Of a DNA stretch of 64,000 bases, positions 36,873 to 45,695 are shown one piece after another. Within the stretch, counting starts at the first letter, position 1; each line of letters starts with the position of its first letter. The position numbers were made by a program, and so were the translations under genes. This stretch comes from Bradyrhizobium sp. ORS 278 (GTDB taxonomy: Bacteria; Pseudomonadota; Alphaproteobacteria; Rhizobiales; Xanthobacteraceae), in assembly GCF_000026145.1 (NCBI RefSeq), contig NC_009445.1, forward strand, positions 2,356,001 to 2,420,000, read 5' to 3'. Below the pieces are notes generated by a model. That model searched no databases. It saw only the letters and a list, made by a program, of their open reading frames with translations, and was not told the DNA's origin.

Positions 36873-37147
36873 ATGACGGAGACCGAGCTGCTGCTGCGCT
36901 GCTACGCAGTCCAGGGCCTTGTCGCCGAGGCCGGGCGCATCGCGCTCGATTATTTCAGCCGCAAGGACAGTCTCGGGGTGACGATGAAGGGGGCACAGGA
37001 TTGGCTCACCGTCGCCGACGGCATCATCGAGAGCTTTCTGCGCGAACGGCTGGCCGAGCTGTTCCCCCAGGACACCGTGATCGGCGAGGAAGGCGGCGGC
37101 GAGGCCAGCGACGCGGTCTGGATCATCGATCCGATCGACGGCAACGC
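36873..37147 (+). pseudogene. Inositol monophosphatase-like gene, 3' truncated
   Basis: About 91 residues of an inositol monophosphatase/histidinol-phosphatase-like enzyme remain: VQGLVAEAGRIALDYF, DWLTVADGIIE, the first metal ligand in VIGEEGGG, and WIIDPIDGN. The family motif should continue as DGTxNF/ARG with the rest of a protein of about 260 residues. Here similarity stops right after DPIDGNA and the frame runs on into Arg-rich nonsense to 37343. The break is next to an IS3 remnant. It begins 2 bases after iolG, so it was once part of that operon. Confidence 0.82.
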
Positions 37148-37211
37148 AATGAGGCCTCCTCGACGAGCTCGGAGCAGGGCCACAGATCGTCGATTGCGCC
37201 AGTATTCTCGC

Positions 37212-37488
37212 CACGACCTGCCACCGAAGTTTCATCCAGCAGCATTTAGAGTCCTGTCGAGTTTACGCCGATTGGCGCGGGTGGAGCAACAGGCGAGCGG
37301 CGGAGCTGGTCGTTTTTGCGCAGCCGATCGCCCGTTGCGGTGAATGTGGCAGCGTAGGCCGCCTGGGTCTGGTATTTCAGCGAGGAGCGGGGCCGCTCGC
37401 TATTGTAGTCGGCGACCCATGCAGCAATCTTGCTCCGTGCGTCGGCGATGCCGAAGAACAGCATCTCGTTCAGCAGCTCGTCGCGCAT
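37212..37488 (-). mobile_element. IS3-family transposase remnant (3' end of orfB with one end)
   Basis: On the minus strand, bases 37488 to 37246 encode about 80 residues of the OrfB C-terminus: RDELLNEMLFFGIADAR, then WVADYNSERPRSSLKYQTQ and a PPAPIGVNSTGL tail before the stop. YNSERPRSSL matches the conserved IS3 YNxxRPHxxL motif that follows the last catalytic Glu. The DNA just outside (about 37212-37230, GACCTGCCACCGAAGTTTC) resembles the terminal repeat of such elements. The rest of orfB and orfA are missing to the right. Confidence 0.75.
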
Positions 37489-38065
37489 GGTGTCGCTCGT
37501 AGTGCAGCCCGGCCGGAGTGATGATGCCTTGCAGATGGTGCAGTGGCGTGCCGCTGGCGGCCGCCGTTGAAGTCGGCGGCGGCGTTTGGGGCCGGCGCTT
37601 GATGCCGTTCCTCGAAGCGCGAGGGTACGCCATAAGCGGGGCTTGCGACCGGAGAGCCTTGCTGCCGCGTCCAGATCGGCAGCTGCAGCGGACCTTCGGT
37701 GATGATCGGGCACGATCGTTCCAGCGGCGCTCGTTCCATTCAATATCATGGCGGTCATTGCCTGCACAATCGCGAGCAAGAGCCGACGATGATTGCGTCT
37801 GATCGCCAAACGAGTCCCTATGTCCAAAACCGTCAAGCAGAGTACATTCAGCGCGGTCCGCGCGCGCTATCCTGCGCGAGTTGAAGACCATCGGCATTTG
37901 TCCGCGGTCGTGCGCCGTCAGTCCCGCGGTCGGTTCAAATTCCAGCGGCTCCATCATCGCCTGAAGGTTTGCAGACACCCCGGCTCGGCTGCTCGAGGGG
38001 CGCCCGGCGGCGTCAGCTGACGTCCCAAATTCGCCTCCACCTCGATACGTCTCAAGGAAGTCCGC
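37489..38065. other. 577-base scar without recognisable gene
   Basis: Between the IS3 remnant and the dehydrogenase gene both strands carry open frames, but none looks like a known protein. A minus-strand stretch near 37880-37990 (reading GVSANLQAMMEPLEFEP) has protein-like composition and could be a small leftover gene piece. I read the region as rearranged DNA that also holds the promoter for the next gene. Confidence 0.4.
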
Positions 38066-41017
38066 ATGGTCAGAAAGTTGTTCGCGGCTAACCCGGCGCG
38101 CATGGGACGATTCGCGTGCACGCCGGCTGCGGACGCCGTTCCGGACGCGCTTGCCGGTGGCAGTCCGCAGCAACTCAAATCGGATCTGGTTGCGCTTCTC
38201 GGCGCGGATCGCGTGATGCATCGTGCGATCGATCTGGTGCGCTTCGCCTCCGACGCAAGCCCCTACCGCCTGATGCCCCAGGTGGTGGTGATGCCGCGAT
38301 CGGCGGAAGAGATCGCCAAGATTTTCCGCTATTGCCGCGACAACGGCCGGCACGCGACGTTCCGCGCCGCGGGGACCAGCCTCAACGGCCAGTCGCAATC
38401 GGACGACATCCTGATCGACGTCCGGCGTCACTGGTACGGCGCGTGGATCGAGAATGGCGGTGCGCGTGTCGTCGCCCGTCCCGGCATGATCCTCGGATAT
38501 GTCAACAGCATGTTGGCACGATACGGCAGGCGTCTCGGGCCGGATCCTGCCAGCGCCCACGCCGCCACCATCGGCGGCGTGATCGCGAACAATGCGGGCG
38601 GCATGCGCTGCACCGTCGCAACCGACGCCTACAGCACCGTCACGGCGATGACGTTCGTCACGCCGTCCGGCGCCGTGATCGACACCGCGGCCGCCGGAGC
38701 CGAAGCAGCTTTTGCTGCGGCCGAGCCGGAACTAGCGCAAGGTCTTCTCGACCTCAGGCGCGAACTGCTTGCCGATCCTGACCTGGCTGCGCGGATCCGC
38801 CGGAAGTTCAGGATCAGAAACACCCATGGCTATCGCCTCTGCGCTCTGCTCGACGGCGAGACGCCGCTCGAGATTTTTCGCCGGCTGTTGGTCGGATCGG
38901 AGGGCACGCTCGGCTTCGTGGCTGAAGCTACCATCGCAACCGTGCCAATGCCCAAGGTGACGAGCGTTGCCTGGATTCCCGTGCCATCGATCGACGAAGC
39001 GGTTGCGCTCGTGCCGGAATTGGTCGGGCTCGGCGCCTCCGCCGTCGAACTGATGGTCGCGCCGGCCCTCACGGCTGCTGGTTACGCGTTTCCAGAGACA
39101 CCCTCCTACTGGAAGACGCTCGATCCCAAAGCCGCCGCGCTGCTTGCCGAATTCGGTGCCGAAAACGACGTCGCTCTCGTCGGAAAGCAGGCCAGGGTTC
39201 TGGACGTCGTCGGCAAGGCCAATCTCATCCGTCCGGTCGAGTTCACCAGCGTCGAGGAAGCGATTGAACTCGCGTGGCATGTCCGCGAGGGGCTGCTTGG
39301 CCTGATCGGAAAGAATCGCGCGGAAGGCTCGACGCTGATCACGGAGGATGTCTGCTTTCCGCCGGACAGACTCGCCCAGGGCGTGCACGACCTTCAGGCG
39401 CTCATGACCAGGCACGGCTTCCCGTCGGGGGTCGCGGGCCATGCGGGCCATGGCAATCTGCATTTTTCCCTGATCGCCAATTTTACGATCCCGGAACATG
39501 TGACGCGCTACGGCGCCTTCATCGCCGAGCTCGTCGACCTCGTCGTTCGCAAACATGACGGTTCGCTGAAGGCGGAGCACGGCACCGGCCTCAACATGGC
39601 GCCGTTCCTGGAAGCGGAATGGGGTGAGAAGGCGACCTCCATGATGTGGCGGATCAAGCAGCTCGCCGATCCCCATGGCGTGCTCGCGCCCAATGTGATC
39701 CTGACCCGCAATCCCAACCTCCATATGCAGAACCTGAAGTCGGTCCCTCAGATCGAGGGGATCATGGGGTCTTCGCAATGTATCGAATGCGGCTTCTGCG
39801 AACCGGTCTGTCCGAGCCGCAACGTCACCATGACACCGCGTCAGCGCATCGTGCTGCGGCGCGAAATGGCGCGTCAGCAACCGGGTTCGGACATGCTGGC
39901 TCAGCTGCAGTCCGACTATCAATATGATGGCATCGAAACCTGCGCCGGCGACGGCACGTGCGCGATCCCATGCCCGATCGGCATCAACACCGGCGCCGTG
40001 ATCAAGGAGCTGCGCGCGAAGGAAAACGGGCCGACGTCCAACAAGGTGGCATTACGCGTCGCGAAAAACTGGAGAACTGTCGAGAGCGTTTCGCGAGTTG
40101 CGCTCGCGGGCACCCACCTGGTCTCCAGCGTGATCGGGACCAGGCCGCTTACCGCGCTCGCCGGCCTGGTGCGAAGCATGATCAGTCCGGACCTCGTTCC
40201 CTCCGTCCCAGGTCCGATGCCGCGGCCGGCAAAGCCTCTCCCGCAGACTGAGCGAGAGGGGCCGGCAGCGGTCTACTTCTCGGCCTGCATCAATCGGATC
40301 TTCGGACGCGATCCCGCCAGCCCGGCAGCGCCTTCCCTGCCGGAAGCGTTGGTCCGGCTGTCCGCACGCGCCGGCAGACAACTATGGATCCCGCCCGACT
40401 GCGGTGGCTTCTGCTGCTCGTCGCCGTGGAAATCGAAGGCCTATGCCGATGGCCATGAACATATGGCACGTGCGACGGCCGAGGCGCTCTGGCGTTGGAG
40501 CGACGGAGGCAAGCTGCCGATCGTGGTGGATGCGGCGGCTTGTTCATTGAGCCTGGTCGAGGACATCGCCTCTCAGCTCACAGACGAGGCGAAAGCGCGT
40601 TACGAGAAGCTGAATATCATCGACTCGATCGCGTGGTGCCACAGCCTGCTTCCCGCGCTCACGATCTCACGACAAGTGAACAGGGTGGCGGTCCATCCCA
40701 ATTGCTCCGTCGTCCATCTCGGCCTCGCCAAGCAACTGCGAGATATCGCGGAGCATCTGGCCGCCGATGTGGAGATCCCGATCGGGACGGGTTGCTGCGG
40801 TACCGCCGGCGATCGCGGACTGTTGCATCCAGAGCTCGTCCGTTCGGCGACGCGTGAGATCAAGGCCGTTCTCGATGCCCATCCCGCGGACGTCTATGTC
40901 TCAGCCAACCGCACCTGTGAGATGGGGCTGCGGCATGCGACCGGCTACCCCTATGAATCCTTCGTGTTCCTGCTCGAAGAGCTGAGCCGTCCGCAAGACG
41001 CCAATCGAGCAAGTTAG
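38066..41017 (+). CDS. FAD-linked oxidase with Fe-S and CCG domains (D-lactate/2-hydroxyacid dehydrogenase type)
   Basis: A 983-residue respiratory-type dehydrogenase. The FAD_binding_4 (PCMH) domain is at about residues 60-235 (MPRSAEEIAKIFRYCR, RAAGTSLNGQS, GGVIANNAGGM). The FAD-oxidase C-terminal domain is at about 290-545, with HAGHGNLHF and EHGTG. Ferredoxin-like cysteines are in CIECGFCEPVCPSR (about 571) and CAGDGTCAIPCPIG (about 627). Two CCG-type cysteine-rich motifs follow, CGGFCCSS near 776 and GCCGTAGDRG near 913. This matches the large single-chain D-lactate dehydrogenases that pass electrons to quinone or cytochrome c. Substrate could also be glycolate or D-2-hydroxyglutarate. 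Confidence 0.9.
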   Translation: MVRKLFAANPARMGRFACTPAADAVPDALAGGSPQQLKSDLVALLGADRVMHRAIDLVRFASDASPYRLMPQVVVMPRSAEEIAKIFRYCRDNGRHATFRAAGTSLNGQSQSDDILIDVRRHWYGAWIENGGARVVARPGMILGYVNSMLARYGRRLGPDPASAHAATIGGVIANNAGGMRCTVATDAYSTVTAMTFVTPSGAVIDTAAAGAEAAFAAAEPELAQGLLDLRRELLADPDLAARIRRKFRIRNTHGYRLCALLDGETPLEIFRRLLVGSEGTLGFVAEATIATVPMPKVTSVAWIPVPSIDEAVALVPELVGLGASAVELMVAPALTAAGYAFPETPSYWKTLDPKAAALLAEFGAENDVALVGKQARVLDVVGKANLIRPVEFTSVEEAIELAWHVREGLLGLIGKNRAEGSTLITEDVCFPPDRLAQGVHDLQALMTRHGFPSGVAGHAGHGNLHFSLIANFTIPEHVTRYGAFIAELVDLVVRKHDGSLKAEHGTGLNMAPFLEAEWGEKATSMMWRIKQLADPHGVLAPNVILTRNPNLHMQNLKSVPQIEGIMGSSQCIECGFCEPVCPSRNVTMTPRQRIVLRREMARQQPGSDMLAQLQSDYQYDGIETCAGDGTCAIPCPIGINTGAVIKELRAKENGPTSNKVALRVAKNWRTVESVSRVALAGTHLVSSVIGTRPLTALAGLVRSMISPDLVPSVPGPMPRPAKPLPQTEREGPAAVYFSACINRIFGRDPASPAAPSLPEALVRLSARAGRQLWIPPDCGGFCCSSPWKSKAYADGHEHMARATAEALWRWSDGGKLPIVVDAAACSLSLVEDIASQLTDEAKARYEKLNIIDSIAWCHSLLPALTISRQVNRVAVHPNCSVVHLGLAKQLRDIAEHLAADVEIPIGTGCCGTAGDRGLLHPELVRSATREIKAVLDAHPADVYVSANRTCEMGLRHATGYPYESFVFLLEELSRPQDANRAS

Positions 41018-41056
41018 CGGCGACAAGACCTGCCGGTTTAAGGGTGATTTTCTGTG

Positions 41057-42055
41057 ATGATGAGAAAGATCAAAATGCCGATGCGGCTTCCCGCAACGCT
41101 GATGTCAACGCTCCTGCTGGCGCTCGCGTGGCCGGTCGAGGCTCAGGTGCTGCCGCCGAACGTGCCATCCAAGGAGCAGCTCGCGAACGACAATCATTTG
41201 TTCCTTTCGCTGGCCAGGAAGATCTTCAAGTGGGAGGAGCCCGCCGAGCCGGTGCGGATCGTAGGACCGATCTATTTCGTGGGGACCAGAGGCCTCGGCG
41301 CATTCCTCATCGTGACGTCGGAGGGACACATCCTGATGAACACGGGGATGCCGTCGTCCGGACCGATGATCGTGGAGTCGATTCGCAAGCTTGGCTTCAA
41401 GCCGGATGACGTCAAGTTGATGATCAACGGCCACGCGCATATCGATCATGCGGGTGCGTTCGCCTTCATGAAAAGGCTGACGGGGGCGCAGCTGGCCATC
41501 ATGAAGGACGATGTCGCGGCGATCGAGAGCGGCGACAGGGGCGATTTCAAGTATGCGGACGACCTGGCCTATGAAGGCGTGACGGTCGACCGGGTGCTGC
41601 GCGACGGCGACCAGATCAGGATGGGTGATGTCCTGCTCACCGCCTACCACACGCCGGGCCACACGCGGGGAGCGACCACATGGATCGCCAACCTCGTCGT
41701 GGATGGCAAGGCCTATCTGGTGGCATTCCCGGACGGCGCCGGCGTCAACCCCGGCTACCGCCTGGCGAAGGACCCGTCGTATCCCGGCATCGAGGGCGAC
41801 TACCGCAAGACCCACCACGCTCTCGAGATGATCAAGCCGGACATCTGGCTGGCGCAGCACAACGAATACTACGATTTCGAAGGTAAGCGGAAGCGTGCGG
41901 AGACGCAGGGCGTCAGCGCCTGGATCGATCCGGAAGGCTATCGCCGCTTCATTGCCGGCAAGAAGCGCGCGTTCGAGGACGAGGTCGACGAGGAGCTTGG
42001 GGCTCCCAAAGCCGCCGCGACATCGTCGGCCGACGCGCCTAGCAACAACAGATAG
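41057..42055 (+). CDS. Subclass B3 metallo-beta-lactamase-like protein
   Basis: A 332-residue exported metallo-hydrolase. The start is ATG 41057 or 41060; an upstream GTG at 41054 is also in frame. A signal peptide (LMSTLLLALAWPVEAQ) is clear. All zinc ligands expected for B3 enzymes are present: NGHAHIDHAG (His-x-His-x-Asp-His), HTPGHTRGATTW, and a late His in AQHNEYYDF. It lacks the cysteine ligand of B1 enzymes, as B3 should. Whether it hydrolyses beta-lactams or another ester or amide cannot be read from sequence. It stands alone after the dehydrogenase gene and before a 251-base gap. Confidence 0.87.
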   Translation: MMRKIKMPMRLPATLMSTLLLALAWPVEAQVLPPNVPSKEQLANDNHLFLSLARKIFKWEEPAEPVRIVGPIYFVGTRGLGAFLIVTSEGHILMNTGMPSSGPMIVESIRKLGFKPDDVKLMINGHAHIDHAGAFAFMKRLTGAQLAIMKDDVAAIESGDRGDFKYADDLAYEGVTVDRVLRDGDQIRMGDVLLTAYHTPGHTRGATTWIANLVVDGKAYLVAFPDGAGVNPGYRLAKDPSYPGIEGDYRKTHHALEMIKPDIWLAQHNEYYDFEGKRKRAETQGVSAWIDPEGYRRFIAGKKRAFEDEVDEELGAPKAAATSSADAPSNNR

Positions 42056-42306
42056 CGCGTGGTCGGACAAAGGTCGCCGCGAATGCGGAGGTGGACTCAT
42101 TGAACGGTCGCATCGGCGCGAGAACGGCTCATCCCGAGCAATTTCGTTCAACGCGGCGCAACCATGCGCAATCTTGCGGGATGCTTGGCGGTTATCTCTC
42201 ACCCGTACGATTCATCTGGACGCGTCGGCTGCTCCGCGGGCCCGCATTGGTGGCCTGAAGCGCCGATCCGTCCGAATATGAGGCGCCGTGTTTCGTAATC
42301 GGTCCG

Positions 42307-43368
42307 ATGACAGAGCCAGACATGCAAGATTCACCGAGCCCGGCATCACGACAGTCGTCCGTTCCGATCGATCGAGAGCTTCGCGCGCGCTCGACCTCGG
42401 TCCCGTTCGCCATCGTGCTGCTGATCGCTGCCGCCGTCGCCGGCCTGTCCGTGTACTACCTCCTGAAGCCGCAGCCGCTGCTGGTCCAGGGAGAGGTTGA
42501 CGCGACCCGGCTCGACATCGCGGCGCGGGTCGATGGCCGGGTCAAGGACGTGCCGGTCGCGCGCGGCCAGAACGTCGCGTCAGGTGCCGTGCTGGTGAGC
42601 ATCGACAATCCGGAGACCGTCGCCAAACGGGACCAGATGGTGGCCGGAAAGGCGGTCGCGGAGGCCCAGCTCGCCAATGTTCTCGCCGGTACGCGGCCGG
42701 AAACCGTGGCGGCGCGAAAGGCCGAGCTGGAGCGTGCGCAGGCCAATCGGATTCTCGCCCAGAAGACGTTCGATCGCGCGCGTACGCTGGCCGATCAGGG
42801 CAATGCGCCCCAGGCGCGTCTGGATCAGGCAACGGACACGCTTCACGAGAGCGAGCGCGCCGTGGATCAGGCTCAGTCGGCCTACGATCAGGCCGTCAAC
42901 GGCTACACCAAGGAGGAGCGCGACATCGCCAGGGCCAATGTCGAGAAGGCCGAGGCGGACATCAAGGTCGTTCAATCGCTGATCGATCAGCTGGTCGTTC
43001 AGGCGCCGCTCGCCGCACAGGTTTATCAGCGCAATGTCGAGCCCGGCGAATATGTCGCGCCAGGCGTTCCCCTGCTATCGCTGATCAATCTCGACGATCT
43101 CTGGATCCACTTCGATCTTCGCGAGGATCTGATGCGGAATGTGAAGACCGGCGACCGTTTCGACGTGCGGATTCCCGCGCTCGACGACCGCAAGATCACG
43201 GTGGTCGTCAAGCTGATCGCGTCGAAGGGCGAGTATGTAAGCTGGCGCGCGACGCGCGCCACGGGTGATTTCGATCTGCGGACGTTTTCGATCCGTGCGT
43301 ATCCGGTCGAGCCGGTGCCCGAGCTGCGGCCGGGCATGAGCGCCTATCTCGATTGGCGGTCGCGCTGA
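42307..43368 (+). CDS. HlyD/EmrA-type membrane fusion protein (first copy)
   Basis: A 353-residue periplasmic adaptor of an export system. A basic cytoplasmic N-terminus of about 30 residues is followed by one membrane helix (VPFAIVLLIAAAVAGLSVYYLL). Split lipoyl halves follow (DIAARVDGRVKDVPVARGQ and VQAPLAAQVYQRNVEPGEYV) around a long alpha-hairpin, then a beta-barrel part (LWIHFDLREDLMRNV). Its stop overlaps the start of the ABC permease (ATGA), so the genes are coupled. The upstream ribosome site is weak. Confidence 0.88.
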   Translation: MTEPDMQDSPSPASRQSSVPIDRELRARSTSVPFAIVLLIAAAVAGLSVYYLLKPQPLLVQGEVDATRLDIAARVDGRVKDVPVARGQNVASGAVLVSIDNPETVAKRDQMVAGKAVAEAQLANVLAGTRPETVAARKAELERAQANRILAQKTFDRARTLADQGNAPQARLDQATDTLHESERAVDQAQSAYDQAVNGYTKEERDIARANVEKAEADIKVVQSLIDQLVVQAPLAAQVYQRNVEPGEYVAPGVPLLSLINLDDLWIHFDLREDLMRNVKTGDRFDVRIPALDDRKITVVVKLIASKGEYVSWRATRATGDFDLRTFSIRAYPVEPVPELRPGMSAYLDWRSR

Positions 43369-45695
43369 TGAGCATGGTCTCCGGCTCGGCCTTCCTGCGC
43401 GTCGTCCGTCGCGAGTGCCATTGGCTGCTTCACGATCGTGTCGCGCTGATCCTGATCTTCGCCGTTCCCCTGTTTGCATTTCTGGTTCTCACGACGGTCT
43501 TCAGCCACTCGGTCATCCGCGGGCTGGGCGTCACGGTCGTTGACGAAGACAGGTCGGACGCATCGAACGCCCTAGCGGAATCCATTGCGGCATCTCCGAG
43601 CCTGCAGATTGCCGGCCGATCTGCGAGCTTGTCGGATGCGGTCGAGGACCTGCGGTCCGGCAATTCCATCTCCGCGGTCTACATCCCTCCGAATTTCGAA
43701 CGTGACCTGAAGGCGCAGCGGCGGCCCCAGGTGGTCGGGTTCTACAATCAGCAATTCCTGACCGCGGCAGGCATCGCCTCCTCGGGACTCAGCGACGCGT
43801 TGACGGCGGCCGCCGCGGCCGCCGCCCCGGCGGGGCGCGCGGCGCCTGCGCCGACCGCGACCGGAACGCTGGTGAGCGAGACCATCACGCTGGTCAATCC
43901 TCAGAAGAACTACGCCCAGTTCCTGTTGCGGACCCTGCTGCCGATGGTCATCCACGTCGTCATCACGGTGGCCGGCGGCTATTCGGTCGGATCCGAGTTT
44001 CGTCAGCGGAATTTGAGGGAATGGATCGTGTGCGCGGACGGCAGTCCAGTCATTGCCCTCGCCGGCAAGCTCGCGCCGCTGTTCGGACTGTTCGCCGTGA
44101 TGATGTTCGCGGTGCCGCTGCTGCTCGAGGGCGTGCTGGAAATCCCGTTCAAGGGCGATCTGCCGATGCTTGTGGCCTCGAGCCTGCTCCTTATCGCCTG
44201 CTATCTCTCGCTGGGCGCGCTGCTGCAGCTGTTGACGCGCGACCTCGCGACGGGACTCGGCCTGACCGGATTGCTGGTATCTCCGGCATTCGGTTATGCA
44301 GGCGTGGGCTTCCCGGTCAGCGGCATGAATCTCTTTGCGCAGGGCTTGAGCGCCATCCTGCCGCTGCGCTGGTACATGTCGATCCTGCTGGGCCAGGCCG
44401 CACGCGGTCTGCCTGTCGCGGACTCCGCCCTGTCATTTGCCATGCTCGCGGCGCTGACGGCGATCTCCATGGCGCTCACATGTCTTCGGCTGAGGGGTCT
44501 GATCCGGAGCCTTCCGGCCGCCGACGCCGGCGCGGCAGGGCAAGCCACGATCGGCGAGCGAGCGAGCGGCGTAGGCGGTGCGTTTCTGACCGAATGGCGG
44601 CGCGTGCTGGGCACCCGCAGCGCCTTCACGATCATCATCATCGCGCCGGTCATCTATGGTCTCTATTATCCGCAGCCTTATCTCAACCAGATCCTGCGCA
44701 AGCTGCCGATCGCCGTCGTCGACAGCGACATGAGCGATGTCAGCCGCCGTCTGGCCGAAACGCTGGACGTCAGCGGCGCGTTGCGGGTCGTCGCGCGGCC
44801 CCGGACGCTCGCAGAGGCCCGCGACGTCATCGATCGCGGCCTGGCCTTCGCCGCAGTCGAGGTGCCGGCAGGAACGGAGCGTGACCTCCTCAAGGGGATC
44901 AACGTCCATGTTCCCGTCTATGCGGACGCCACCTATCTTTTCATCTTCCGGTCGACAGCGAGCGGCATCGCCACCGCGATGGGCACCTTGAGCTCCGAGC
45001 TCGTCTCGAGAGGCGGCCGTTCGGATGGCAGTCTCGTCAAGGCGAAGCTCGCCGGGACCAGCCCGGCCGATGTCCTGCTGCAGCCGATTTTCAACCCGGT
45101 TGGTGGCTATGCCAGCTATATCGTTCCCGCGGTCTTCATCCTCATTCTGCAGCAGACATTGCTGATCGGCGCGGCCATGCTGACGCGTGAGGCATTGAGC
45201 GCCGGCGGCCGCGTATTCGTCACTGTGGCGGGCCGAGGCATCGCGCATCTCACGCTTTTGATGCCAGCGCTGGCGCTGTACCTGATCGTGCTGCCGCATG
45301 TGTACGGATTTTCCACTCTCGGCCATCTGCCGGAGCTGTTCGCCCTCGCTGCGCTGTTCGTGCTCGCCACGAGCTTTCTCGGCCAGGCGATCGGCACGCT
45401 GCTCACGCGACCGGAGAACGCCACGCTGCTCTTGTTGGCGACAAGCCTGCCGCTGTTCTTCACGACCGGCTTCGCATGGCCGCGCGAAGCGATCCCCGAT
45501 GTTGCTCTCGCGCTTGGCCGGATCTTTCCTGCGGACTTTGCCATCAACGGACTGGTCCGCATCAATCAGCTCGGCGCGAGCCTTTGGGAGGTCGCATCCA
45601 GCTGGATGGGGTTGTGGTGCCTGGTCGTTGTGTATTTTGGACTCGCCGTAAGCTCCGCGGGCATCACCAGGAGGAGGCTGGCACATGAAGGGTAG
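43368..45695 (+). CDS. ABC-2 type permease, duplicated two-half protein
   Basis: A 775-residue inner-membrane export permease. ATG 43368 is chosen since it overlaps the previous stop; a GTG five codons earlier is possible. It is an internal duplication. Each half has an N-terminal helix, a large periplasmic domain with a matching motif (LGVTVVDEDRSDASNALAES in the first, IAVVDSDMSDVSRRLAETLD in the second), then about five membrane helices. Families like this (ABC2_membrane_3, YhgE/YhiH-like) normally work with an ABC ATPase. None is encoded beside it, so the ATPase must be elsewhere or absent. It is flanked by two membrane fusion proteins. Confidence 0.87.
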   Translation: MSMVSGSAFLRVVRRECHWLLHDRVALILIFAVPLFAFLVLTTVFSHSVIRGLGVTVVDEDRSDASNALAESIAASPSLQIAGRSASLSDAVEDLRSGNSISAVYIPPNFERDLKAQRRPQVVGFYNQQFLTAAGIASSGLSDALTAAAAAAAPAGRAAPAPTATGTLVSETITLVNPQKNYAQFLLRTLLPMVIHVVITVAGGYSVGSEFRQRNLREWIVCADGSPVIALAGKLAPLFGLFAVMMFAVPLLLEGVLEIPFKGDLPMLVASSLLLIACYLSLGALLQLLTRDLATGLGLTGLLVSPAFGYAGVGFPVSGMNLFAQGLSAILPLRWYMSILLGQAARGLPVADSALSFAMLAALTAISMALTCLRLRGLIRSLPAADAGAAGQATIGERASGVGGAFLTEWRRVLGTRSAFTIIIIAPVIYGLYYPQPYLNQILRKLPIAVVDSDMSDVSRRLAETLDVSGALRVVARPRTLAEARDVIDRGLAFAAVEVPAGTERDLLKGINVHVPVYADATYLFIFRSTASGIATAMGTLSSELVSRGGRSDGSLVKAKLAGTSPADVLLQPIFNPVGGYASYIVPAVFILILQQTLLIGAAMLTREALSAGGRVFVTVAGRGIAHLTLLMPALALYLIVLPHVYGFSTLGHLPELFALAALFVLATSFLGQAIGTLLTRPENATLLLLATSLPLFFTTGFAWPREAIPDVALALGRIFPADFAINGLVRINQLGASLWEVASSWMGLWCLVVVYFGLAVSSAGITRRRLAHEG

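Noticed and set aside
37148..37343. Continuation of the inositol monophosphatase frame
   Set aside because: After DPIDGNA the translation is Arg-rich and unlike the family; the frame is open only by chance.
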